DNA of 8,226 nucleotides from JADCRZ01 sp039921525 (GCA_039921525.1 JBDSBP010000581.1:1-8226), one strand, 5' to 3'. Shown: positions 1 to 6,923, counted from the stretch's first letter. Numbers and translations: made by a program. Notes: generated by a model from the letters alone, not told the origin.

Positions 1-19
1 CAGCTATCGGCTATCGGCT
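1..19 (-). repeat. Inverted partial copy of the AGCYGAT heptamer array (window edge)
   Basis: On the minus strand these bases read AGCCGATAGCCGATAGCTG, which is two full AGCCGAT units plus part of a third. The last 18 of these bases match 149-166 exactly, so the left copy is an inverted repeat of the start of the array at 141-217. The copy is cut by the window edge and may continue to the left. No coding function is apparent. Confidence 0.8.
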
Positions 20-140
20 AAAGAATACATTATATTATATTTTATTTTGACTAATAATTTTCTTAACCGATGTAATACTACACATAGAATACTAATATTT
101 TCAAGATAGAACTTTTATGAAGGAAATAAAAACGGATAGT
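20..140. other. AT-rich spacer between inverted heptamer arrays, no gene seen
   Basis: This stretch of about 120 bases is strongly A/T-rich and has no convincing open frame on either strand. It is flanked by heptamer repeats in opposite orientations. Transcripts running leftward out of the SIS-domain gene would therefore contain a long stem with this segment as its loop. It could hold a promoter for a gene beyond the left edge, but no clear Bacteroidota promoter pair (TTTG with TAnnTTTG) is visible. Confidence 0.5.
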
Positions 141-217
141 AGCTGAAGGCCGATAGCCGATAGCTGATAGCTGATAGCCGATAGCTGATAGCCGATAACT
201 GACAGCCAATAGCCAAA
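141..217 (+). repeat. Tandem heptamer array, consensus AGCYGAT, 11 units
   Basis: Eleven consecutive 7-base units can be read: AGCTGAA, GGCCGAT, AGCCGAT, AGCTGAT, AGCTGAT, AGCCGAT, AGCTGAT, AGCCGAT, AACTGAC, AGCCAAT and AGCCAAA. The inner units differ only at the C/T position; the outer ones are more diverged, as is common for tandem arrays growing from the middle. The last unit stops one base before the stop codon (218-220) of the SIS-domain gene, so the array forms that gene's immediate 3' flank. Intergenic heptamer arrays of this style occur in some Bacteroidota and cyanobacteria. No spacers are present, so this is not CRISPR. Confidence 0.9.
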
Positions 218-1021
218 TCAATTTCCATCCGACACATAACTGGCAATCCCCACTTTTTTATACATCCTGGATATGCGGTGTGCATGCTCATCATAGGCCG
301 ACTGAAATAATTCTGTAGCTTTTTCCACGCCGATCACAGCGGCTGCAGTGAGTACTTTCGGTGGATGGCCGGCACGTGTTAGCAGGTTTGCCAATTCCGC
401 TTTGATACAATTAATGATCATGCAAGAGCCAACGGTTGATCCAGGAGCCACCGGCGTTGCTAAATTTTCTATGGTAATCATCGAGTCTCCCACTGGTGCA
501 CCTGAGTCTAAAACGATATCGCAGAAGTCTTGCAGTTTCCGTCCATCAGCCCGTTTGCTGCTGGCCGCTTCGGAATGTTTTTTCGAAATAATGCCAACCG
601 TTTTGATACCTTTCTGCTGAAACAGTTCTGCCATTTCTATGGGCACAATATTGCAGCCAGATGAAGAAATGATCAGTGCCGTATCTATAGGGGTCGTGTC
701 AAAATTTCGTAAAATTTGTTCAGCCAAACCCGGAACATTTTCCAAAAACATCGCCTGTCGCTGACCGTTGGCACCCACTACTAAATTGTGAAAAGTAAGT
801 GACAATTCTACTATGGGATTAAAGCCGGGAAATGAACCATATCGTGGCCACATTTCTTCTACCATAATTCGGCTATGCCCACTACCAAATACATGCACCA
901 TCCTGCCGTTTAAAATAGATTGGGCAAACAGGTTAGCTGCCCCGAGTATTTTTTCTTCCTGCCCGGCTACAACATTAATCAGCTGCTGGCATTTGGCAAG
1001 ATATTCTTGTGTATAACTCAT
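218..1021 (-). CDS. SIS-domain phosphosugar-binding protein (COG4821/UPF0309-like)
   Basis: A 267-residue predicted cytosolic protein with no signal peptide or membrane segment. The sugar isomerase (SIS) fold is recognised from FGSGHS (residues 45-50), the phosphosugar-binding serine-rich loop ISSSGCN (118-124), the family-typical LDSGAPVGD (171-179) and PGSTVGS (193-199). Length is close to that of UPF0309 members, which are about 245 residues. The reaction is not established for this family; binding or isomerising a phosphorylated sugar is the inferred role. The ATG at 1021 is chosen because an upstream in-frame ATG at 1084 would add 21 residues read from inside the preceding ROK gene, and an A-rich leader AAAAAAGTAATA precedes 1021. 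It is the last gene of an operon with ROK and SDR genes, 10 bp after the ROK stop. The 3' end abuts the heptamer array. Confidence 0.85.
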   Translation of the reverse strand: MSYTQEYLAKCQQLINVVAGQEEKILGAANLFAQSILNGRMVHVFGSGHSRIMVEEMWPRYGSFPGFNPIVELSLTFHNLVVGANGQRQAMFLENVPGLAEQILRNFDTTPIDTALIISSSGCNIVPIEMAELFQQKGIKTVGIISKKHSEAASSKRADGRKLQDFCDIVLDSGAPVGDSMITIENLATPVAPGSTVGSCMIINCIKAELANLLTRAGHPPKVLTAAAVIGVEKATELFQSAYDEHAHRISRMYKKVGIASYVSDGN

Positions 1022-1031
1022 TATTACTTTT

Positions 1032-1919
1032 TTAAATTTTAGTAAGTGCAAAAGCGGCAGCACCGATAGCGCCGGATAAATCATTGAAACGTGCCAGTTT
1101 CACCAGCATCGTTTTCTTGTTTGGCCGCCACTCGTACATGCTTATAAATTGCTGAAGAGGTTCCAGCAAAGCGTTGCCGGCCTGGGTAATGCCACCGGCA
1201 AGTACAACAATTTGTGGCGACAAAGAATTAGCAAAAGACGCAATCGTCAGTGACAATTTTCGAACAAGATCCAGCCAGAGCCAGGTGGCAAAATGATCCT
1301 TATCATTATATGCTTTTACTAAATCGAGCGTTGATGTATAACGACCTAACGACCGTCGTTGTATTGAATAATTACCTATGGCATATTCCAGGCTGCCGGG
1401 CATTCCGGTAACGCTCAATTCATCATCATGGGAGTTGATAGATATATGACCAAAATGGCCAGCCATCTGGCCTTCACCCTGGTAGAGTTCTCCGTTTATC
1501 AGGATGCCCCCTCCTACTCCGGTTCCTAACGTAAGCAACACCGCATTCCTGTACCCCTGTATTTCTCCAAACTTTGCTTCAGCTATCAGTGCAGCATGTG
1601 CATCATTTAGTACAAAAGTCCGGGTATTGAAAAAGGATTCCCAGTAAAAGTTTTCAAGACCGGGCAACCGGCCTGGCATATGGGAAATACAGGTATTCTG
1701 CGCGTTAGCAAGCCCGGGGCAAGACATACCAATGACGTCCACTTCTTTGCCATGACTATTTTTCAAATAGTTAACCATTTCCAAAACCTTTTCCCGCCAA
1801 TTTCCGTAATTGTCATCATTGGTGGGGATGGAATGACGATGAAGAATCGTGCCCACTTCATCCAGCACAATCCCTTTTACGTTGGTTCCACCTAAATCTA
1901 TACCTACTGCTACCCGCAT
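1032..1919 (-). CDS. ROK-family sugar kinase with non-canonical zinc/sugar motif
   Basis: A 295-residue cytosolic protein of the ROK (repressor, ORF, kinase) family. It has no N-terminal helix-turn-helix, so it is of the kinase rather than the repressor type. Visible elements are phosphate-1 DLGGT (8-12), the Asn-Asp catalytic-base segment VLNDAHAA (103-110, D106), phosphate-2 GTGVGGG (132-138) and the adenosine-motif AGG (241-243). The usual ExGH plus CxCGxxGCxE block is altered: AGHFGH (153-158) has His in place of the sugar-binding Glu, and GMPGSLE (172-178) lacks all the zinc cysteines. A ROK subclade with a GxPGSLE-type sequence appears to exist in Bacteroidota and Verrucomicrobia, judged from memory. 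ATG 1919 is preferred over the ATG at 1970, which lies inside the SDR gene; the SDR stop is one base upstream, indicating translational coupling. Sugar substrate unknown; a purely structural role is possible. Confidence 0.88.
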   Translation of the reverse strand: MRVAVGIDLGGTNVKGIVLDEVGTILHRHSIPTNDDNYGNWREKVLEMVNYLKNSHGKEVDVIGMSCPGLANAQNTCISHMPGRLPGLENFYWESFFNTRTFVLNDAHAALIAEAKFGEIQGYRNAVLLTLGTGVGGGILINGELYQGEGQMAGHFGHISINSHDDELSVTGMPGSLEYAIGNYSIQRRSLGRYTSTLDLVKAYNDKDHFATWLWLDLVRKLSLTIASFANSLSPQIVVLAGGITQAGNALLEPLQQFISMYEWRPNKKTMLVKLARFNDLSGAIGAAAFALTKI

Positions 1920-1920
1920 A

Positions 1921-2709
1921 TTATTGTTGTTTATATTGCCCTTCAGAAATTTCCCAACCTCCATCCACATACATCACCTGTCCCGTCGTGAACCTTGAAG
2001 CATCCGACATAAAATATAAAGCGGCTCCGTCAAGGTCTTCGGGGCGTCCGTTCCTGCCTCCATCCAATGGTTGCTTCGTTGCAACAAAACCCATTATGGT
2101 TGAATCCTTACTCGCTCTTTCAGACATGGGTGTATCTACAAGTGCCGCCCCCAAAAGATTAACCCTGATATTATCCTGTGCATAGTAGGAAGCAATAGAT
2201 TTTGTAAACCCGATCACTGCTGATTTCGCAGCGGCATAGGCATGCGTAACAAAAAATTTGGGGGAAGGGGAAAAGCCAAGGACTGATCCCATGTTTAAAA
2301 TAGTACCGCCTTGTTCAATAATCTTAAACATTTTAACGGCAGCCTGGTTGGAAAGCATGAGGCTTGTCAAATTCATTTCAAATGTCCTGTTCCATCCTTC
2401 CAATGTTAATTCATGCAGGGGACCATCGCCATATTTTCTCCCACTGCCTCCGGCAATATGGTACAAGCCTTGAAAGCCGCCAAAGTGTTGGATACAAAGT
2501 TCGATGGCATGAGTTGCTGTTTCGGGATGGGAAGCATCTGCGGCAAAGACATGTACGGCATCACCCAATAATTCCTTGGCTTTCCTGCAGCTATCAGGAT
2601 TTCGGCCAACTAAAACCAACCTGGCACCTTCCCGAACAAAGGCGATTGCCGCCGAAAGTCCTATTCCGGTGGTGCCCCCAATTATAACAATGGATTTATT
2701 TAATAACAT
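1921..2709 (-). CDS. SDR-family NAD(P)-dependent oxidoreductase
   Basis: A 262-residue classical short-chain dehydrogenase/reductase with the expected length and Rossmann fold. The cofactor-binding glycine motif is GGTTGIG (residues 11-17), and D58 in AADAS fits the adenine-contacting position. HIAGG (84-88) replaces the common NNAG. The catalytic set is N113, S142, Y158 and K162, with YAAAK intact. R36 after the second strand (LVGRN) hints at NADP(H), but this is inference. The C-terminal YVDGGW is typical. There is no signal peptide. It is the first gene of the leftward SDR-ROK-SIS operon and faces the divergent DUF1080 gene across 150 bp. In this context the likely substrate is a sugar or polyol, but SDR substrate specificity cannot be read from the motifs. 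The track-independent start at 2709 places the first strand (SIVIIGG) at the normal distance from the N terminus. Confidence 0.93.
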   Translation of the reverse strand: MLLNKSIVIIGGTTGIGLSAAIAFVREGARLVLVGRNPDSCRKAKELLGDAVHVFAADASHPETATHAIELCIQHFGGFQGLYHIAGGSGRKYGDGPLHELTLEGWNRTFEMNLTSLMLSNQAAVKMFKIIEQGGTILNMGSVLGFSPSPKFFVTHAYAAAKSAVIGFTKSIASYYAQDNIRVNLLGAALVDTPMSERASKDSTIMGFVATKQPLDGGRNGRPEDLDGAALYFMSDASRFTTGQVMYVDGGWEISEGQYKQQ

Positions 2710-2859
2710 GGCGATCAGGATAATATCTTTGTATTAATTGAGTATGCTAAAGCTGTAAAGTAAGGACAGAAAATTCAATTTTATTCGTTTTAAAAAATTA
2801 ACATTGCAAACCAACTACGGAAAACTAATATAAGTGAGGTTGGAAATAAAACAACGACT
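2710..2859. promoter_or_regulatory. Divergent intergenic region between SDR operon and DUF1080 gene
   Basis: The 150-bp spacer must carry the promoters for the leftward operon and the rightward DUF1080 gene. On the plus strand TATCTTTG at 2724-2731 fits the Bacteroidota -7 element TAnnTTTG, but no good TTTG sits about 20 bases upstream. On the minus strand TACTTTAC (2762-2755) is a weaker match. The DUF1080 start at 2860 is preceded by an A-rich leader with GGAAAT about 15 bases upstream. No operator palindrome stands out. Confidence 0.35.
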
Positions 2860-3636
2860 ATGTATAAAATGATCACAATTTCTTTCTTATGCGCTTTTTC
2901 TTTTGCGCAGGCGCAAAAACAAAGTGTATTTAAGAAAGATTTTTCCAAGCCCGAAGCAACAGAAGTGTGGGATCCCAAGCCCGCATTTATAACGCCTGGC
3001 ATAGGCACTGCACCGCCTTCTGATGCCATTGTTCTGTTTGATGGAAAGAATATGGACAATTGGTCAATGATAGATGGCAGTGCTCCAAAATGGATATTAG
3101 AAAGTGGTGTCATGACTATTAAAACAGGAACCGGCGACTTGCAAACGAAACAAAAATTTGGTGATTGCCAATTACATATCGAATTTAGAATTCCTGATGA
3201 TCCAAAAACTATCGGGGAGCATACGAATGCGGGTAATAGTGGCGTGTTCATGCAAGAGCGGTATGAAGTGCAGATTTTCGACTCCTATCATAACCACACA
3301 CCTCTATATGCAAATGGCCAGACAGGAAGCATTTATAAACAAGTGATTCCTATGGCAAACGCCTCAAGCAAAAACGGAGAATGGAACACCTTTGATATTT
3401 TTTACACGGCACCCACTTTCCTGGATAATGGCACGCTTGATAACGCTGCTTTTATTACGCTTGTTCATAATGGAGTGCTTACTCTCAATCACTTCAAAAT
3501 ACAGGGCAACTCATCTTACATTGGTATTCCAAAATATGATCTTCATGATAAAGCATCCGTTCAGTTACAAAGCCATGGAAGTGCCGTAGGCTTTCGAAAC
3601 ATATGGATCCGCGATATTTCAACCCCGAAACAATGA
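2860..3636 (+). CDS. Secreted DUF1080 protein (3-keto-disaccharide hydrolase-like)
   Basis: A 258-residue protein with a signal peptide (hydrophobic residues about 4-16, likely cleavage after AQA near residue 18); C11 is not in a good lipobox, so a periplasmic or secreted product is favoured over a lipoprotein. One DUF1080 domain, a concanavalin/laminin-G-like beta sandwich, fills residues 55-255. Signature segments are VLFDGKNMDNW (58-68), GNSGVFMQERYEVQIFDSY (125-143), TGSIYK (155-160), GEWNTFDI (173-180) and QSHGSAVGFRNIWIR (237-251). The family is annotated as 3-keto-disaccharide hydrolase from characterised gut Bacteroides members, but many homologues are untested. It is a monocistronic rightward gene divergent from the SDR-ROK-SIS operon, which suggests shared sugar substrate use. 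The Gfo/Idh/MocA dehydrogenase often found beside such proteins is absent here. Confidence 0.9.
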   Translation: MYKMITISFLCAFSFAQAQKQSVFKKDFSKPEATEVWDPKPAFITPGIGTAPPSDAIVLFDGKNMDNWSMIDGSAPKWILESGVMTIKTGTGDLQTKQKFGDCQLHIEFRIPDDPKTIGEHTNAGNSGVFMQERYEVQIFDSYHNHTPLYANGQTGSIYKQVIPMANASSKNGEWNTFDIFYTAPTFLDNGTLDNAAFITLVHNGVLTLNHFKIQGNSSYIGIPKYDLHDKASVQLQSHGSAVGFRNIWIRDISTPKQ

Positions 3637-3673
3637 TCATCTAAACAGCGATATCTATACTAAATATTCCTAC

Positions 3674-3693
3674 AGATTTTCTCCTGAAAATCT
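3674..3693 (+). terminator. AT-rich hairpin after the DUF1080 gene (weak terminator candidate)
   Basis: AGATTTTC, loop TCCT, GAAAATCT form a perfect 8-bp stem with a 4-base loop, 37 bases after the DUF1080 stop codon. The stem has only two G-C pairs and is followed by TTGAATG rather than a proper T-run, so intrinsic termination would be weak. Part of it overlaps the start of the decayed coding remnant at 3686, so the symmetry may be coincidental. Confidence 0.35.
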
Positions 3694-3794
3694 TTGAATG
3701 GTGTGAATTATAACAATATTGGAACGGTAACTGAAAAAAAACTGCAGGTGATCAGAAGTATGAATATACGGACCCTAAAGGAATAAATCCATAA
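3686..3794 (+). pseudogene. Decayed fragment of the Fn3-like segment that precedes T9SS sorting domains
   Basis: Frame 1 from 3691 encodes SLNGVNYNNIGTVTEKK. After the eight-A run at 3734-3741, the adjacent frame encodes TAGDQKYEYTDPKGINP, ending in a stop at 3792-3794. Adding one A to the run joins the two frames. The joined sequence closely resembles the segment found in many secreted Bacteroidota proteins just before the type IX secretion C-terminal domain (pattern: ERS-x-NG-x-NF-x-x-IG-x-V ... Y-x-YTD). One further base added to the A-run at 3687-3690 would give an upstream EKS in the expected place. There is no start codon or sorting domain, so this is at most a remnant of a longer gene. 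Recognition is by pattern memory only. Confidence 0.45.
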
Positions 3795-3996
3795 AAGTAA
3801 AATGATGATGATTTGGTGTGTCGGTGAGGCGTTGGCTCTAGGCTAAGTGTCTTTTTTGAAACAATTTTTTATCAAGTATGTCGGCCGCTTTGTGAAATGT
3901 GTTTAAGTAGCTTTTATAGTTCATTTATTTTTCAATTCTCGAGGATAGTGGGGGCTGTCACAATAGCTGCTAACGTTGTTGCCTAAAAGGACCTGC
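3795..3996. other. Intergenic stretch, nothing recognisable
   Basis: Between the coding remnant and the stop codon of the leftward outer-membrane barrel gene there is no open frame with coding character on either strand. There is no strong GC-rich hairpin that would end transcription of the barrel gene. A short T-run pair (TTTTTTGAAACAATTTTTT, 3853-3871) has only a 3-bp stem. The base-composition change between the two halves of the window falls in or near this stretch. Confidence 0.4.
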
Positions 3997-6411
3997 TTAA
4001 AACTTATAGCTGTAACCCAACCTGAAAACCTGTGTTTCGTAATAGTCTGTGCTAGTTAGCTTAAACCCGTTGCCATTTAATTCTTTCTTAATTTTTAGCG
4101 TATTAAAAATATCGCTTGCATTAAAAAACAGTTCACCTTTGCTTTTTTGAATTTGCTTTTTTAGGCCCATGTCCACCGAAAACCTTGTACCGATTTTTCC
4201 TTGTGGTATAATATCAGGTGTTAGATAAATGCTGGAAATTTGAATGTCTGTTTGCTTCGGTAAATGAAAAATGCCATTCAGTTTTATATTACCGGATGTA
4301 AACTTCTCTTTTAGTGCTGCATATATTGATGGTACAGGATATTTGTTTTCTACGGTAAAAACGTCAATGATATTTTGATACACATTAACATTGGTATTAA
4401 ATGAAACTACTTTTGAAAAGTCGTGTTGCAAAATCATTTCAATACCTGTGTTACTGCTATGTCCTGCGTTTTGAAATACGGTATAAATTAAAGTGCTTGG
4501 TCGTACTTGTGTTGCAATTCTTGTAATAGTTCCCTGGGTACTGCGATGGTATAATGCCGAATAGAAATAGCCCTTTTTTAGATTCGTTTTATAGCCTAAC
4601 TCATAAGAGCTAGTGAACTGAGGACGAAGTGCCGGGTTACCAACCTTAATTATTTCAGCATCATCATACTTCGGAAAAATACGGATGTCTACTTCATTGG
4701 GTCTGTCAACCCTTCGATTGTAAAACAACGAAATTTTATTTTGGTCATTTATTTTATATGCCAACCTTACATTAGGAAAAGGTTGTGTGTAATTATAGCC
4801 ATCACTTTTATACGTATTATGGTTGGGGTTTACTATATATTTTAAATCCACATATTCAACTCTTAAACCAATTTCAGCTTCTATCTTTTTACTTTCATAA
4901 ACATAATTGCCATAAACTGCAGGGATGATTTCTGTGTAAGTTGCTGCCCCACCTGCATTGGTGTCTAATGGTGAATTTAGTCCCGGTTTAAATTGCATAT
5001 TAGTTGGTATATCTCGGTAACGAAACTTTATACCGCCTTCAATGCGCCCATGCTTTAAGGGTTTTACATAATCAATATTAAGATCGCTAACGTGTTCATC
5101 CGATAGTAACTTAAACGAATCCAAACCTGTATAAGCGGGTAGCGTATTAACAAAATTGTATTTCTCATCTTCCCTGTGAAAAGTATAATTGAAACTGATA
5201 TTTAATAAATGCCCTGCTTGTTTAAATCTATGTTGGTATGCTGCTGATGCTACGGTAGTAGTTTTTAGTTCATCTTCTAAAAATTGCCAAAGGCGTTCTC
5301 TGTTAGAATTATCTTTATTAAAAAATGGTTGGTCGCCGCGGTCAATTATCTTTTCAATACCAAATAAGCCTGAAACAGTTAGCATATTTTGACTATTTAT
5401 GTTCCAATCAATTCCTGCTTTTGTAGTAACAAAATGAGTGTTTCTGTTTCTTTTTGTTTGTTGGTTGATAATTGTACCATTATCAAAAGTTCTGGTTACA
5501 AATTCATTTTTGTTCAGTGTTTCTGTATACAACCAATCGGCTTGTAAAAACGCATTTATTTTATTTTTTCGATAATTTAAAGATAGCGAAGGATTGATTT
5601 TAGGCGTTGACTGATATTGTGGACTTATTGTAGGCAAATTTTTCTTTTTCTGCCACAAAGCACCTACACCTGTTGTAAAACCAACTTTGCCATTAAAGCC
5701 TTGCTGCATATTTTTTTTGTAGATAATATTAATGATACCTGCATTTCCGTTTGCATCATATTTAGCAGATGGATTATTAATGATTTCAATTCTCTCAACG
5801 GCAGATGCAGGTATATTATCTAAGCCTGTTTGACCGCCAAAGCCTGTTAAGGCAGTTTGTTTGCCATCAATTAAAATAGCTACCTTATCGCTACCTCTTA
5901 ATTCCACTTTTCCATCCTGGCTTGTCGTAACGCCTGGCAAATTTCTTAATGTCTGCAAAACAGAACTACCAATTTGGCTGATGTTTGCAGCAACTGAATA
6001 TGTTTTTTTATCCATCTTATTACTCACATCATCTTGCTTTGAATTTACTACAACCTCTTGTAATTGTTTGGAATCTTGCTGTAATTCTATAGTGCCAATG
6101 TCTAAGAATGCACTTAGCGAACCAACCAAAACTGGTTGTGATTTTAATTCAAAACCAGTAAATGAAAACTGTAAAATATAATTGCCCGATTTTATATTGC
6201 CTAATGTAAACCTTCCTTCTTCATTACTTATAGTTCCAGTAACAAAAGAACTGTCCTTTTCCGTTTTCAAAACGATGTTTACAAAAGGCAAAGCAGTTTT
6301 ATCTGCTTTGGCTTTTATTAAACCTGATATAGTAACTGCCGAAGTTTGAGCTTGCGATATTGATACCATAAACAAAAAAAATGAAAAAAATAACCTTATT
6401 TTTTTTCGCAT
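3997..6411 (-). CDS. Outer-membrane beta-barrel protein, TonB-dependent receptor type (OMP_b-brl_3)
   Basis: An 804-residue outer-membrane protein. Residues 1-22 form a signal peptide (basic MRKKIR, hydrophobic core, cleavage near SQAQ). Residues about 25-110 form a carboxypeptidase-regulatory-like beta-sandwich domain (GLIKAKADKTALPFVNIVL; SNEEGRFTLGNI; LQFSFTGF), typical of Bacteroidota receptors. A plug domain spans about 140-233 (LRNLPGV, ELRGSDKVAILIDGKQ, GNAGIINIIYKK), followed by a beta-barrel ending in the aromatic C terminus YSYKF. QLQEVVVNSKQ (116-126) sits where a TonB-box-like segment is usual. There is no SusD partner, so polysaccharide uptake of the SusCD type is unlikely; the ligand is unknown. 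The gene follows the PepSY-like pseudogene by 17 bp and the HK/RR pair, so it is probably cotranscribed with or regulated by them. The frame is fully intact over 2.4 kb. Confidence 0.92.
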   Translation of the reverse strand: MRKKIRLFFSFFLFMVSISQAQTSAVTISGLIKAKADKTALPFVNIVLKTEKDSSFVTGTISNEEGRFTLGNIKSGNYILQFSFTGFELKSQPVLVGSLSAFLDIGTIELQQDSKQLQEVVVNSKQDDVSNKMDKKTYSVAANISQIGSSVLQTLRNLPGVTTSQDGKVELRGSDKVAILIDGKQTALTGFGGQTGLDNIPASAVERIEIINNPSAKYDANGNAGIINIIYKKNMQQGFNGKVGFTTGVGALWQKKKNLPTISPQYQSTPKINPSLSLNYRKNKINAFLQADWLYTETLNKNEFVTRTFDNGTIINQQTKRNRNTHFVTTKAGIDWNINSQNMLTVSGLFGIEKIIDRGDQPFFNKDNSNRERLWQFLEDELKTTTVASAAYQHRFKQAGHLLNISFNYTFHREDEKYNFVNTLPAYTGLDSFKLLSDEHVSDLNIDYVKPLKHGRIEGGIKFRYRDIPTNMQFKPGLNSPLDTNAGGAATYTEIIPAVYGNYVYESKKIEAEIGLRVEYVDLKYIVNPNHNTYKSDGYNYTQPFPNVRLAYKINDQNKISLFYNRRVDRPNEVDIRIFPKYDDAEIIKVGNPALRPQFTSSYELGYKTNLKKGYFYSALYHRSTQGTITRIATQVRPSTLIYTVFQNAGHSSNTGIEMILQHDFSKVVSFNTNVNVYQNIIDVFTVENKYPVPSIYAALKEKFTSGNIKLNGIFHLPKQTDIQISSIYLTPDIIPQGKIGTRFSVDMGLKKQIQKSKGELFFNASDIFNTLKIKKELNGNGFKLTSTDYYETQVFRLGYSYKF

Positions 6412-6424
6412 TGTTTTACCTTTT
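6412..6424 (-). promoter_or_regulatory. Ribosome binding site of the beta-barrel gene
   Basis: On the minus strand AAAAGG lies 7 bases before the ATG at 6411 (AAAAGGTAAAACA then ATG). This supports that start, which is also the one giving a complete signal peptide. Confidence 0.5.
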
Positions 6425-6428
6425 TTAA

Positions 6429-6890
6429 TTACCCTTTTAATTCTTTAATAAATTCTCCATTGCTGTCAAAAATTAAATCCATCCCTTTAATTTTTACTTC
6501 GTAAGTCAGAACCCCTTTTGCATCTGTAATTTTTACTGCTTCATTTGCCTGCTTACCTGAGTAATGTTTTTGTACATAATCTAAGATGCCGATGGAAGCT
6601 CGTTCAATTCAATTTCAACTTCGATTTCAATAATGGTGCCTTGTGCGTTCATCAAACAGAACTATCTGCTTTATTAATGTGAAAACTTGCTTCGTAATTT
6701 TCTCCTCGTTATCCCACTTTCCTTCTTTGGTTGTCGGATAGTTTTTTTGAAAGACAGATTTTACAGTGGCAGGTACATTTTTTTCCTGCATTTTTTGTGC
6801 AAAGATGTTTGTTGCAAAAAGCATTACCATCATTATTGTTGCTGACTTTTTTATTGTTTTTTTATTCAGTGATTTAAAATAATAGCACAA
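6429..6890 (-). pseudogene. PepSY-like (BLIP-fold) periplasmic protein, broken by three -1 frameshifts
   Basis: The N-terminal frame (down to about 6703) gives a signal peptide (KKTIKKSATIMMVMLFATN..FAQ), then VPATVKSVFQKNYPTTKEGKW, the usual opening of PepSY-like modules. The frame then ends in an alien tail. One added base near 6702-6704 opens ENYEASFHINKADSS; one added T at 6654-6656 opens LMNAQGTIIEIEVEIELNEL; one added base near 6587 opens ILDYVQKHYSGKQANEAVK, then KITDAKGVLTYEVKIKG and the end FDSNGEFIKELKG, with stop at 6431-6429. The repaired product would be about 145 residues with two PepSY-like repeats, a normal family layout. The start is also unclear: TTG 6890 or CTG 6869 gives a proper signal peptide, while ATG 6833 starts inside it. 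Such proteins are secreted, of unknown function, and often sit beside two-component systems. Confidence 0.8.
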
Positions 6891-6923
6891 AGCTGCGACA
6901 TGAATTAGAATAAAATTTGAATT

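Noticed and set aside
1..217. CRISPR array
   Set aside because: Units are 7 bases, directly contiguous, and no variable spacers lie between them.
3853..3871. Intrinsic terminator from the T-runs TTTTTTGAAACAATTTTTT
   Set aside because: The possible stem is only TTG/CAA, 3 bp, and there is no GC-rich arm.
3826..3985. attC-like or transposon end pair (GGCGTTGGC at about 3828 and GCTAACGTT at about 3969)
   Set aside because: Only about six of nine bases agree in inverted alignment, and there is no integrase, cassette gene or target duplication.
5189..6181. Plus-strand open frames inside the barrel gene
   Set aside because: They have no coding character and lie wholly inside a well-supported gene on the other strand.
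6899..6901. ATG at 6901 as the start of the PepSY-like gene
   Set aside because: Its frame hits a stop after eleven codons and is not the frame of the signal peptide.
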